From: Rhizorhabdus histidinilytica
GTDB lineage: Bacteria; Pseudomonadota; Alphaproteobacteria; Sphingomonadales; Sphingomonadaceae
Direction of reading: 5' to 3'
DNA: 64,000 nucleotides
NCBI RefSeq assembly: GCF_900167915.1
Contig: NZ_FUYM01000003.1
Coordinates: 186,001 to 250,000 of the forward strand
Under the pieces are notes generated by a model, which searched no databases, was not told the origin of the DNA, and saw nothing but the letters and a program-made list of their open reading frames with translations. Positions 53,791 to 62,838 of the stretch are shown one piece after another (the first letter of the stretch is position 1; every line of letters begins with the position of its first letter). Both the position numbers and the translations under genes were made by a program.

Positions 53791-54508
53791 GCCGGAGCGG
53801 GAATCCCCCGCACATCCGGGCGGATCGCTGGTCCAGCACGCGATGCAGGCCGTTCGCGACCATATCCGCGACAATGGGCTGCGAGTCGGCGACACGCTGC
53901 CCGGCGAGGGCCATTTCGCCGACCTGCTGGGGGTCAGTCGCGCGGTGATGCGCGAGGCGTTCGGCGCACTCGCCGCGCTGCGGCTGATCGACGTCGCCAA
54001 CGGGCGGCGCGCCCGCGTCGGCGCGATCGACGGCACGGTGATCGCCGCCTCGCTCGACCATGCGGTCGCCACCGCGCAGGTGTCGATCATCGAGATCTGG
54101 GACGTCCGTCGCACGATGGAGGTCCGCACCGCCGAACTCGCGGCCGAGAATCGCACCGAGGAGGAAGCCGCGCTGATCGTCGCTTTGGCCGAGGCGATCG
54201 CCGATGCGGGCGACGACCGGGCCCGGGTGGTCGCCGCCGACATCGCGCTGCACGAGGCGATCGCGCGTGCCGGCCACAATCCGCTGTTCCTCCAAATCAT
54301 CCGTTCCTTCGCGCCGATGATGCAGCGGGTCGTCCCCGCCGCCTGGCGGACGCGGACCACCGAGGACGAACGCGCCGACATGATATCCCGCCACCGCGCG
54401 CTCGCCCGGGCCATCGCCGATCGCGATCCGCAGGCGGCCCGCGCGGCGATGGCCAGCCATTTCGACCGGACGATCGACGACATGCTCCGCCTCGATCAGG
54501 CGCGATAG
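53768..54508 (+). CDS. FadR/GntR-family regulator, probably of the lactate-type operon
   Basis: About 246 aa. The winged helix spans SLVQHAMQAVRDHIRDNGLR, VGDTLPGEGHFADLLGVSRA and VMREAFGALAALRLIDVANG; the C-terminal FCD ligand domain has the helices EIWDVRRTMEVRTAELAAEN, DIALHEAIARAGHNPLF and HRALARAIADRDPQAARAAM with metal-binding Asp/His positions. The start is uncertain: TTG 53747 (AAGGAG, 6-bp spacing), ATG 53768 (AGGAG, 9 bp) or ATG 53786; all fall in the palindromic element, and the first 15-20 residues look like translated repeat. It probably controls the upstream flavoprotein through the dyads at 52231-52278. Confidence 0.85.
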   Translation: MPASAGMTPERESPAHPGGSLVQHAMQAVRDHIRDNGLRVGDTLPGEGHFADLLGVSRAVMREAFGALAALRLIDVANGRRARVGAIDGTVIAASLDHAVATAQVSIIEIWDVRRTMEVRTAELAAENRTEEEAALIVALAEAIADAGDDRARVVAADIALHEAIARAGHNPLFLQIIRSFAPMMQRVVPAAWRTRTTEDERADMISRHRALARAIADRDPQAARAAMASHFDRTIDDMLRLDQAR

Positions 54509-54617
54509 AGCCTTCCTGATCGCTCGATATTCGGTCCGGATTCGGTTCCGAACCGATTTCTTCCAACGCGCATAGTTATTTTTGCATGCGGGCGAACGGC
54601 CTTCGCACTTGCAATAT

Positions 54618-54653
54618 ATGTAACCGATCGGTACTTACGGTTGATACGTACCG
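54618..54653 (+). promoter_or_regulatory. Operator-like region of the RND efflux operon
   Basis: GTAACCGATCGGTAC followed after 13 bp by GTACCG, then TCTGT; it parallels the region 5739-5781 upstream of the AhpD-like gene (the blocks GTAACCGA, CGGTAC, GTACCG and TCTGT are in the same order, but the two half-sites are 4 bp closer here). It ends 36 bp before the adaptor start codon. Confidence 0.6.
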
Positions 54654-54688
54654 TTCTGTTACATTTTGCTTACGCAGGGACACGCAAC

Positions 54689-55969
54689 ATGTACCTCTCC
54701 GAACTCAAGGGGGATCCGGCCCAACTGCCCGAGCCCGAGCAGCAGCAGCCGACGCGAGCCCCCCGCTTCACCCGCAAGCGCGCCGCTTATGCCGCGCTGC
54801 CCGTCGCGGGCCTTATCCTGTTCGGCGCTTATGGCCTGATCGGGCATGACAAGGCGCAGGCGGATACCCAGCCGCTGCCGACCGTCACGGTCAGCCAGCC
54901 GATCGAGCGCTCGATCGTCGAATGGGACGACTATGTCGGCCGGTTCTAGGCGAGCCAGGCGGTCGAGATCCGGCCGCGCGTCTCGGGCGCCCTCACCGGC
55001 ATCCACTTCAAGGACGGCCAGATCGTCCGCAAGGGCCAGCTCCTCTTCACCATCGACCCGCGCCCCTTCGCGGCGGCGCTGGCCGAGGCGCGCGCCCGCG
55101 CGGCGAGTGCCGCGACAGCGCTGTCGCTGGCGCATGCCGACCTCGCCCGCGCCAACCGGCTGATCGCCGACCAGGCGGTGAGCGCCGAGGAGGTCGACTC
55201 GCTGCGCGCCCGCGTCCAGTCGGCCGAGGCCGCGCTGGCGGCGGCGCGCGCGCAGGTCCAGGCCCGCCGCCTCGACGTTGAGTTCACCCAGGTCCGCGCG
55301 CCGATCTCCGGTCGCGTCTCTGACCGGCGGGTCGACATCGGCAATCTCGTCTCCGGCGATGCCGCGGCAAGTGCCACCGTGCTGACCACCGTCAACGCGC
55401 TCGACCCGATCTATTTCAGCTTCGACGGATCGGAATCGCTCTACCTCAAGCAGCGGCGCCAGAAGGACGGCAGCGACCGTGTCGAGATCCGTCTGCAGGA
55501 CGAGCCCGACTATCGCTGGAAGGGCAAGGTCGATTTCACCGACAATGCGCTCGACAACGGATCGGGAACGATCCGGGGCCGCGCCGTCGTCGACAATCCG
55601 AACTATTTCCTGACGCCGGGCATGTTCGGCAACATGCGGCTGGCGGCCGGCGGCGCGCGCAAGGCGCTGCTCGTCCCCGACGCCGCAGTGGTCAGCGACC
55701 AGGCCCGCAAGGTCGTCTATGTCGTCACCGGCAAGGACAGCAGTGTCGAGGCCCGCCCGGTCGAGGCCGGCCCGTTGATCAACGGTCTCCGGGTGATCCG
55801 CTCGGGGCTGAAGCCGAAGGACCGCGTGGTGATCTCGGGCGTGCAGTTCGCCGCCAGCGCACCCAAGGTCCAGACCATAGCCGGCCGCATCGAGGCCACC
55901 AAAGTCGCGGCGGCCCCGGCCGTCCCCGCGCCGATATCGTCACAGGCGACGCTGGCGGCAGCGCGCTAG
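54689..55969 (+). pseudogene. RND-type membrane fusion protein (AcrA/MexA-like) interrupted by an in-frame amber codon
   Basis: The frame from the ATG at 54689 encodes a full-length adaptor of 426 codons, except that codon 87 (54947-54949) is TAG. The reading continues in the same frame without any shift: before the stop WDDYVGRF, after it ASQAVEIRPRVSGALTGIHF, KDGQIVRKGQLLFTIDPRPF. Family members have Glu here (VGRFEA), so one G-to-T change (GAG to TAG) explains it. All domains are otherwise present: one membrane anchor at about 30-50, lipoyl halves, coiled coil, beta barrel (YFSFDGSESLYLKQ), membrane-proximal domain. Unless suppressed, the product ends at 86 aa and the pump loses its adaptor; a sequencing error is possible. 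Confidence 0.88.
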
Positions 55970-55978
55970 AGCAAGCAC

Positions 55979-56132
55979 TGGAGCATCGAGCGTTTAATCT
56001 TCCGCTCATCCTGGGGAGGGACTGAACGAAGGCGAAGGCCCGTCTTGAGGGGCCACTCCTTCGAGACGCCATTTCGCCTTCGCCCAATGGCTCCTCAGGA
56101 TGAGCGGGTCAGATAAAAAGCCCGATGCTCTG
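55979..56132. repeat. Palindromic repeat family A, copy 4 (long form)
   Basis: Core 56002-56107: left half CCGCTCATCCTGGGGAGGG to CCCGTCTTGAGG, right half CTCCTTCGAGACGCC to AGGATGAGCGG. Outer arms GGAGCATCGAGCGTTTAAT and ATAAAAAGCCCGATGCTC match those of copy 3. It lies inside the RND operon between the adaptor and pump genes. Confidence 0.82.
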
Positions 56133-56228
56133 AACCAACCGACAACCGCCCGCGCGGCGGCCTGACGCCCTTCCCGCGCGGAAGGGCGAACGGCCCCGTT
56201 CGCGCCGGCGCCACAGGGGAACGGGGCC

Positions 56229-59200
56229 ATGCGCCTGAGCCATATCTTCATCAAGCGGCCGATCTTCGCCGGCGTCATCGCCGTGGTGATCACCATCGTC
56301 GGCGCGCTCGCCTTCTTCGGCCTGCCGATCTCGCAATATCCCGACGTCGTGCCGCCCACCGTCACGGTCAGCGCGACCTATCCGGGCGCGTCGGCCGAGA
56401 CGATCGCCGACACCGTCGCCTCCCCGCTGGAGCAGGAGATCAACGGCGTCGACGACATGCTCTACATGTCGAGCCAGGCAACGAGCGACGGCCGGCTGAC
56501 GATCACCGTCACCTTCAAGCTGGGCACCGACCTCGACGAGGCACAGGTGCTCGTCCAGAACCGGGTCGCGCTGGCCGAGCCGCGCCTGCCCGAGGACGTC
56601 CGGCGCCAGGGCGTGGTGACGCGCAAGACCTCGCCCGACTTCATCCTCGTCGCCAACCTGATCTCGCCCGACAATTCGCTCGATCGCGGCTATATCTCCA
56701 ATTATGCGTTGACCCAGATGCGCGACCGGCTCGCCCGCATCGAGGGCGTCGGCGAGGTGCGGCTGTTCGGCGCGCGCGATTATGCGATGCGGATCTGGAT
56801 CGATCCGGGCCGCGCCGCCGCGCGCAACATGACCGCGGGCGAGATCGTCGCCGCGCTGCGCGCCCAGAACGTCCAGGTCGCAGCCGGCGCGATCGGCAAG
56901 CCGCCCGAGGCGACCGGCGCCTATGAGCTGAACGTCGAGACTCAGGGCCGCCTCTCCACCCCGCAGCAGTTCGCCGACATCGTCATCAAATCCGACGCCG
57001 AGGGCCACCTGACCCGGCTCAAGGACGTTGCACGCGTCGAGCTGGGCGCCGAGGACTATGGCATCAACATGTATCTGAGCGGCCAGCCGTCGCTCGGCAT
57101 CGCGGTGTTCCAGCGGCCGGGATCGAACGCACTCGCCACCGCCGACGCGGTCCTCGCCGAGCTCAAGCTGATGTCTGAGAAGTTCCCGCGCGGGCTCGAT
57201 TATCGGGTGATCTACAACCCCACCAACTTCATCCGCGAGTCGGTCAACGCCGTGCAGCACACCCTGCTCGAGGCGGTGGTGCTGGTCGTCATCGTCATCC
57301 TCGTCTTCCTGCAGAGCTGGCGTGCGGCGATCATCCCGGTGATCGCGATCCCGGTGTCGCTGATCGGCACCTTCGCGGTGCTCGCGGCGATGGGCTATTC
57401 GCTCAACAACCTGTCGCTGTTCGGCCTCGTCCTCGCGATCGGCATCGTCGTCGATGACGCGATCGTCGTGGTCGAGAATGTCGAGCGCAACCTGGAGCAT
57501 GGGCTGAGCCCGATGCAGGCGTCGTTCCGGTCGATGGACGAGGTATCGACCGCGCTGGTCGCAATCGTGCTGGTGCTGTGCGCGGTGTTCGTGCCGACGA
57601 TGTTCCTGACCGGGCTGACCGGCGAATTCTATCGCCAGTTCGCCGTCACCATCTCGTCGGCGACGATCATCTCGCTGATCCTGTCGCTCACCCTGTCCCC
57701 GGCGCTCGCCGCCCGGCTCCTCAAGCCGAAGGCCGAGCATCTGCCCGCCGGCGGCTGGCGGCGGATGGCCGCGATCGGCGCGCAGCGCTTCAACGCCGGC
57801 TTCGACAAGCTGAGCGCCTTCTATGCCGCGAGCACGCGCAAGCTGCTCGCCCGGCCGAAGCGGGTGCTGTTCTCCTATGCCGGCCTGCTGGCGCTGACCG
57901 CCGCGCTGTTCGGCGCAACCCCGGTCGGCTTCATCCCGTCGCAGGATCAGGGCTATCTGATGACCGCGATCTTCACCCCGCCCGGCACCTCGCTCGCGTC
58001 GACCGACGCGACGATGCAGGCGGTCGCCAGGAAGATGCTGAAGGTTCCAGGCGTCAAGGGTGCGGTGATGCTGGCCGGCTATCACGGGCCGAGCGGCACC
58101 ACCGCCTCCAACGCGGCGGTCGCCTTCCTCGTCTTCGACAGCTTCGAGGAACGCGCGAAGAAGGGCCTGACCGAGGAGAAGATCCTCGCCGAGGCGAACA
58201 AGGCCGCGCACGGCTTCGACCAGGCGCATATCTATGTGCTGAAGCCGCCGCTGATCCGCGGCATCGGCACCGGCGGCGGCTTCAAGATGATCCTGCAGGA
58301 CCGCTCCGGCCAGGGGCTGGAGAAGCTCAACCAGGCCGCCTGGGCGATGATCGCCGAGGCGAACAAGGACCCCAGCCTGAAGATGGTCTACACCAACTTC
58401 GAATATGGCGTGCCGCGCCTCTACGCCGATGTCGACCGCGCCAAGGCCGACATGATGGGCGTACCGCCGAGCCGCGTGTTCGAGGCGCTGCAGGTCTATC
58501 TGGGGTCGGCCTATGTCAACGACTTCAACCTGCTCGGCCGCACCTATCGCGTGACCGCGCAGGCCGACCTGCCGTTCCGCGACGACGCGAGCGATATTCA
58601 GCAGCTCAAGACCCGGTCCGACCGGGGCGGGATGGTGCCGCTGGGCGCGGTCGCGACGGTCGAGGACCGCAACGGCGCCTATCGCGTCGTCCGCTACAAT
58701 CTCTATCCGTCGATCGAGGTCGAGGGCGACGTCGCTCCGGGCCACAGCAGCGGCCAGGCACTGGCGGCGATGGAGGCGCTGGCCGCCAAGCTGCCGGCGG
58801 GCGTCGGCACCGAATGGACCGAGGTCGCCTATCAGCAGAAGCTGGCCGGCAGCGCCGCGATGATCGTCTTCGCCGCGGCGGTGCTGTTCGTCTTCCTGGT
58901 GCTGGCGGCGCAGTTCGAAAGCCTGATGCTGCCGCTCGCGATCATCCTGATCGTGCCGATGACGCTGCTCGCGGCGATGACCGGCGTGAACCTGCGCGGG
59001 ATGGACAACAACATCCTGACGCAGATCGGCCTGGTGGTGCTGATCGGCCTCGCCGCCAAGAACGCGATCCTGATCGTCGAGTTCGCCAAGCAGGCCGAGG
59101 AGGAAGGACTGTCGCCGGTCGAGGCGGCGGTGCGCGCGGCGAAGGACCGGCTGCGGCCGATCCTGATGACCAGCTTCGCCTTCATCCTCGGCGTGGTGCC

Positions 59201-59414
59201 GCTGGTGATCGCGACCGGGCCGGGCGCCGAGCTGCGCCAGGCGCTCGGCACGGCGGTCTTTTCCGGCATGCTGGGCGTGACCTTCTTCGGCCTCGTCTTC
59301 ACGCCGACCTTCTACGTCGCCACCCGCAGCCTCGCCGACCGCTTCGCGAAGCGGTTCGGCCGGCATGCGGACGGCCGGGACGACGACGGCACCGCCGCCG
59401 TCCCCGCCGAATAA
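56229..59414 (+). CDS. RND efflux pump, HAE1 family (AcrB/MexB-like)
   Basis: 1061-aa inner-membrane proton/drug antiporter. It begins FIKRPIFAGVIAVVITIVGA, with 12 predicted helices and two large periplasmic loops. The proton-relay Asp pair is in LVLAIGIVVDDAIVVVENVE; RND signatures GFIPSQDQGY and GLAAKNAILIVEFAKQAEEE are present. The C-terminal tail is Asp-rich (HADGRDDDGT). Second gene of the operator-controlled RND operon; 259 bp separate it from the adaptor gene, filled largely by repeat A copy 4. Confidence 0.95.
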   Translation: MRLSHIFIKRPIFAGVIAVVITIVGALAFFGLPISQYPDVVPPTVTVSATYPGASAETIADTVASPLEQEINGVDDMLYMSSQATSDGRLTITVTFKLGTDLDEAQVLVQNRVALAEPRLPEDVRRQGVVTRKTSPDFILVANLISPDNSLDRGYISNYALTQMRDRLARIEGVGEVRLFGARDYAMRIWIDPGRAAARNMTAGEIVAALRAQNVQVAAGAIGKPPEATGAYELNVETQGRLSTPQQFADIVIKSDAEGHLTRLKDVARVELGAEDYGINMYLSGQPSLGIAVFQRPGSNALATADAVLAELKLMSEKFPRGLDYRVIYNPTNFIRESVNAVQHTLLEAVVLVVIVILVFLQSWRAAIIPVIAIPVSLIGTFAVLAAMGYSLNNLSLFGLVLAIGIVVDDAIVVVENVERNLEHGLSPMQASFRSMDEVSTALVAIVLVLCAVFVPTMFLTGLTGEFYRQFAVTISSATIISLILSLTLSPALAARLLKPKAEHLPAGGWRRMAAIGAQRFNAGFDKLSAFYAASTRKLLARPKRVLFSYAGLLALTAALFGATPVGFIPSQDQGYLMTAIFTPPGTSLASTDATMQAVARKMLKVPGVKGAVMLAGYHGPSGTTASNAAVAFLVFDSFEERAKKGLTEEKILAEANKAAHGFDQAHIYVLKPPLIRGIGTGGGFKMILQDRSGQGLEKLNQAAWAMIAEANKDPSLKMVYTNFEYGVPRLYADVDRAKADMMGVPPSRVFEALQVYLGSAYVNDFNLLGRTYRVTAQADLPFRDDASDIQQLKTRSDRGGMVPLGAVATVEDRNGAYRVVRYNLYPSIEVEGDVAPGHSSGQALAAMEALAAKLPAGVGTEWTEVAYQQKLAGSAAMIVFAAAVLFVFLVLAAQFESLMLPLAIILIVPMTLLAAMTGVNLRGMDNNILTQIGLVVLIGLAAKNAILIVEFAKQAEEEGLSPVEAAVRAAKDRLRPILMTSFAFILGVVPLVIATGPGAELRQALGTAVFSGMLGVTFFGLVFTPTFYVATRSLADRFAKRFGRHADGRDDDGTAAVPAE

Positions 59415-59425
59415 GGGAGGAAAAC

Positions 59426-60847
59426 ATGCTGAGGAAACTGCTGCTCGCGGGCTCGGCGCTGCTGACCGTCGCCGCCGCCGGACCCAATTATGTCCGCCCG
59501 GCGGACCCGGCCGGCGCCGACGGCCCGTTCATCAAGGCTCCGGCCGCCCCCATCACCCAGGCCGAGCCCGATCAGGCTTGGTGGCGGCTCTATCAGGATC
59601 CGGTGCTCGACCGGCTGATCGCCGACGCCTTCGCGGCCAACACAGACCTGCGCATCGCGGTCGCCAATCTCGACAAGGCGCGCGCGCTGCTGCGCGAAAG
59701 CCGGGCGGGTCGCCTGCCGCAGACCGACGTCTCCGCCGGGGCCAATTACGGCCGCCTGCCCGCGACCCAGCGCCCGGCCGGCGCACAGCGCGAGGACTGG
59801 TCGTTCGACGCGGGGCTGTCGGTGTCCTACGAGGTCGACCTGTTCGGCCGGGTCGGCCGCTCGATCGAGGCCGCGCGCGGCGACGCGCAGGCAGCCGAGG
59901 CGGCACGCGACGCGGTCAAGGTGGCGATCGCCGCCGAGACGGCCCGCGCCTATGCCGACGCCTCCTCGGCGGTCGAGCGGCTCGCGGTCGCCGAACGCAC
60001 GCTTGGCCTGCTCGACCAGGTCGTCGACCTGACCGCAAAGCGTTTCGAGGCCGGCCGCACCTCGAAGCTCGACCTGTCGCGGGCCTCGGCGCTGCGCGAG
60101 CAGCAGCGGGCGACACTCTCCCCACTGCGCGCCCAGCGCGATGCGGCGCTGTTCCGGCTGGCGACGCTGACCGGCCGGACGCCGGCCGAGCTGCCGCCCG
60201 AGGTGGGCGCGCGCACGCTGACGCTGCGGCTCGACCGGCCGATCCCGGTCGGCGACGGGCGCGGCCTGCTCGCCCGGCGCCCCGACATCCGCGAGGCAGA
60301 GCGCAGGCTGGCGGCGGAGACCGCGCGGATCGGCATCGCCACCGCCGATCTCTATCCGCGCATCTCGCTCGGCGGCTCGGTCGGGTCGACCGGCCCGTCG
60401 CTCGGCGACATGTTCGGCGGCGGTCCGCTGCGCTGGCTGCTCGGTCCGCTGCTGAGCTGGAACTTCCCCAACCAGGAGGTCGGCCGCGCGAAGATCGCCC
60501 AGGCCAAGGCATCAACCCGCGCCGCGCTCGCCGGCTTCGACGGAACCGTGCTGCGCGCGCTGGAGGAGACGGAGACCGCGCTCTCGGCCTATGGCCATGA
60601 GCTGGAGCGCCGCGAGGCGCTGCGCGAGGCGGCGGCGCAGGCGCAGACCGCCGCCACGATCAGCCGCGCCCAGCTCCGCGAGGGGCGCGTCGACTTCCTG
60701 ACCGTGCTCGACGCCGAGCGGACCTCGGCCAGCGCCGATGCCGACCTGGCCGAGTCCGACGCGCGGGTGACCAACGCCCAGGTCGACCTGTTCCGCGCGC
60801 TCGGCGGCGGCTGGCAGGCCGGGGACGGCAGGATGGCGTCGCGCTGA
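59426..60847 (+). CDS. NodT-family outer-membrane factor of the RND pump, without lipobox cysteine
   Basis: 473-aa TolC-like channel. Two OEP repeats: WWRLYQDPVLDRLIADAFAA, FEAGRTSKLDLSRASALREQ, later LARRPDIREAERRLAAETAR and REGRVDFLTVLDAERTSASA. Signal peptide MLRKLLLAGSALLTVAAAGP; where most NodT proteins have a lipidated Cys (AGCxxGPxYxxP) this one has AAAGPNYVRP, so it is probably not acylated. GGGAGG is 5 bp before the ATG, and the gene starts 11 bp after the pump gene. Together they form an adaptor-pump-channel operon. Confidence 0.9.
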   Translation: MLRKLLLAGSALLTVAAAGPNYVRPADPAGADGPFIKAPAAPITQAEPDQAWWRLYQDPVLDRLIADAFAANTDLRIAVANLDKARALLRESRAGRLPQTDVSAGANYGRLPATQRPAGAQREDWSFDAGLSVSYEVDLFGRVGRSIEAARGDAQAAEAARDAVKVAIAAETARAYADASSAVERLAVAERTLGLLDQVVDLTAKRFEAGRTSKLDLSRASALREQQRATLSPLRAQRDAALFRLATLTGRTPAELPPEVGARTLTLRLDRPIPVGDGRGLLARRPDIREAERRLAAETARIGIATADLYPRISLGGSVGSTGPSLGDMFGGGPLRWLLGPLLSWNFPNQEVGRAKIAQAKASTRAALAGFDGTVLRALEETETALSAYGHELERREALREAAAQAQTAATISRAQLREGRVDFLTVLDAERTSASADADLAESDARVTNAQVDLFRALGGGWQAGDGRMASR

Positions 60848-60855
60848 GCGGTTCA

Positions 60856-60871
60856 TCCGCAATTTTGCGGA
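60856..60871. repeat. Small dyad after the RND operon
   Basis: TCCGCAA-TT-TTGCGGA, a perfect 7-bp-arm palindrome 9 bp after the channel gene stop. There is no T-run after it; a weak terminator or regulator site for the next gene. Confidence 0.45.
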
Positions 60872-60933
60872 GGGTGCACAAGACCGGGCCGATGATCTAA
60901 CGTCGCGCCATCGAGAGGCTGGCGGGCGGCACC

Positions 60934-62751
60934 ATGCGCATAGCGACGATCACCAACTGGGCCTATGGCGTCACCCTGTTGCTGACCTTCGGCTCGGGCG
61001 CGGCCTTCATGGCCTCGGTCCGGGCCGACGGCGACGAGCGGATCGCCGTCGAGCGCCGCTCCGACTATATCCGCATCGCCGACGACATCGAGCTGATCGT
61101 CGAGCGGATGACCGATCAGGCGCGGCTCTACGCCATGCGCGGCGAAGCCGCGCACAAGACCGCCTGGCTGCGCGACCGTGACGATGTCGGCGTGGTCGAT
61201 CGCACCGTCGGCCGGCTTGGCGCGCTCGGCATCCCGCAGCACGAATATGCCGAATTGCTGACCGCCGACCGCGACCTCGACCGGATCGAGGCGATCGAGC
61301 GGCGCGCGATCGCCGCCGTCGACCGCGGCGACCGGGCGGAGGCGCAGCGGCTGCTCTACGGGCCTGACTATCTGGCGCTCGACGCCGGGGTCGACCGGTC
61401 GCTGAGCGCGTTCAAGAAGGCGCTGAAGGCGCGCGCCGAACGCGATCTCCAGCGCGCCCGCGAGCGCGCCGACCGCTGGGACGACATCGCCCGGCTGCTG
61501 CTGGGGCTCACCGGCCTGCTGTTCCTGGCCGTGCTCTACTTCATCCTGTCGCGGCGGGTGGCGCGTCCGCTCGCGCATATGAGCGACGTCGTCGTCCGCA
61601 TGGCCGATCGCGATTTCGACGCCGACCTGCCCGACGACCGCCGCCATGACGAGATCGGCGAGGTGACCCGCGCGCTCCGCCTGTTCCGGCGCAACAGCAT
61701 CGAGCGCGAGCGGCTCGAGCATGAGCGCGACGAAGACCGCCGGATCAAGGACCTGATCGCGCGGATGATGCACCGCATGCAGGGCTGCGACGTCGAGGCC
61801 GAACTGGCCGACGTGGTGGTCTGCTACGCGCCGCAGATCTTCCCCGACCTCGCCGGCCACATCTTCGTCTACGACCATGGCCGCGGCCGGCTGGCGACGA
61901 TCGGCCGCTGGCAGGACCCGAAGCTGACCATCGCCGATTTCGCCCCCTCCTTCTGCTGGGGCCTGCGCCGCGGCCATTCGCATCGCAGCAATGCGAAGGG
62001 AGAGGACATCTGCTGCCAGCATATCGGCGACATCGACGGGCAGGACTGCCTTTGCGTGCCGCTGATGGCGCAGGGCGGCACGGTCGGGATGCTCTATTTC
62101 GAGGGACAGGACGGCGACGGCCGCTATGCCGAGCGGGCGATCTATCTCGACCTGATGTCGGAGAATATCGGCCTGGCCCTCGCCAACATCCAGCTCCGGG
62201 CGACGCTCGGCGCGCTGGCGACTCGCGATCCGCTGACCGGCCTTTCCAACCGTCGCCATCTCGAAGAGGTCTTCAACGTCGAGCGCGCGCTGGCGGAAAG
62301 CCAGCGCACGCCGCTCGGCTGCCTGCTGGTCGACATCGATCATTTCAAGCGCTTCAACGACGCCTTCGGCCATGACGCGGGCGATCTCGTCATGCAGCAC
62401 GTCGCCCAGGTGCTGAAGGCCCACGCGCGCGAGCGCGACCTTGCCTGCCGCTATGGCGGCGAGGAGTTCGTCCTGCTGATGCCCGGCCGCGACAGCGCCG
62501 CCGCCGCCGAGCGGGCCGAAGAGATCCGCCAGACGATCCGCAAGGTCTCGCTTGCCTATCGTGGTCGTCCGCTGCCGCCGGTGACGGTGTCGATCGGCGT
62601 CGCTGCCTTCCCGGCCGAGGCCGACGCCGCGAGCCTGATCAGCGTCGCCGACGGCGCGCTGCTCGCCGCCAAGGAGAACGGACGCGACCGGGTGGTGATC
62701 GCCGGCCAGACGCCGCCGGGGCCGAAACACCGGGTCCGGGCCGCCTCCTGA
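60934..62751 (+). CDS. HAMP-GAF diguanylate cyclase
   Basis: 605 aa. An N-terminal membrane helix (about 8-28), an extracytoplasmic helical sensor region with a 4HB/MCP-like feel (residues 30-185), a second membrane helix (GLTGLLFLAVLYFILSRRVA), a HAMP domain (ARPLAHMSDVVVRMADRDFD), a GAF domain (about 290-420) and a GGDEF domain: DPLTGLSNRRHLEEVFNVER, LLVDIDHFKRFNDAFGHDAG and CRYGGEEFVLLMP. The inhibitory site RxxD is present as RERD, five residues before GGEEF. Synthesises c-di-GMP in response to an unknown envelope signal. Confidence 0.92.
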   Translation: MRIATITNWAYGVTLLLTFGSGAAFMASVRADGDERIAVERRSDYIRIADDIELIVERMTDQARLYAMRGEAAHKTAWLRDRDDVGVVDRTVGRLGALGIPQHEYAELLTADRDLDRIEAIERRAIAAVDRGDRAEAQRLLYGPDYLALDAGVDRSLSAFKKALKARAERDLQRARERADRWDDIARLLLGLTGLLFLAVLYFILSRRVARPLAHMSDVVVRMADRDFDADLPDDRRHDEIGEVTRALRLFRRNSIERERLEHERDEDRRIKDLIARMMHRMQGCDVEAELADVVVCYAPQIFPDLAGHIFVYDHGRGRLATIGRWQDPKLTIADFAPSFCWGLRRGHSHRSNAKGEDICCQHIGDIDGQDCLCVPLMAQGGTVGMLYFEGQDGDGRYAERAIYLDLMSENIGLALANIQLRATLGALATRDPLTGLSNRRHLEEVFNVERALAESQRTPLGCLLVDIDHFKRFNDAFGHDAGDLVMQHVAQVLKAHARERDLACRYGGEEFVLLMPGRDSAAAAERAEEIRQTIRKVSLAYRGRPLPPVTVSIGVAAFPAEADAASLISVADGALLAAKENGRDRVVIAGQTPPGPKHRVRAAS

Positions 62752-62838
62752 TCGCCCCCTCCCGATGCTACGCCGGCGCGGCTTGCCAGGTGTATTAGTC
62801 GACTATATGACCTTGGCATTCCATTCGAAGGGGGTTCC

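Noticed and set aside
55178-55969. The downstream part of the RND adaptor as an independent gene
   Set aside because: It starts mid-coiled-coil in the same frame as 54689, with no ribosome binding site; the upstream frame is complete apart from one TAG.
57578-59425. A 1089-residue frame that would fuse 616 extra residues to the outer-membrane factor
   Set aside because: The first part is an out-of-frame reading of the RND pump; the ATG at 59426 has GGGAGG upstream and starts a signal peptide.
60856-60871. TCCGCAATTTTGCGGA as the terminator of the RND operon
   Set aside because: Seven-bp arms and no following T-run; kept only as a dyad.
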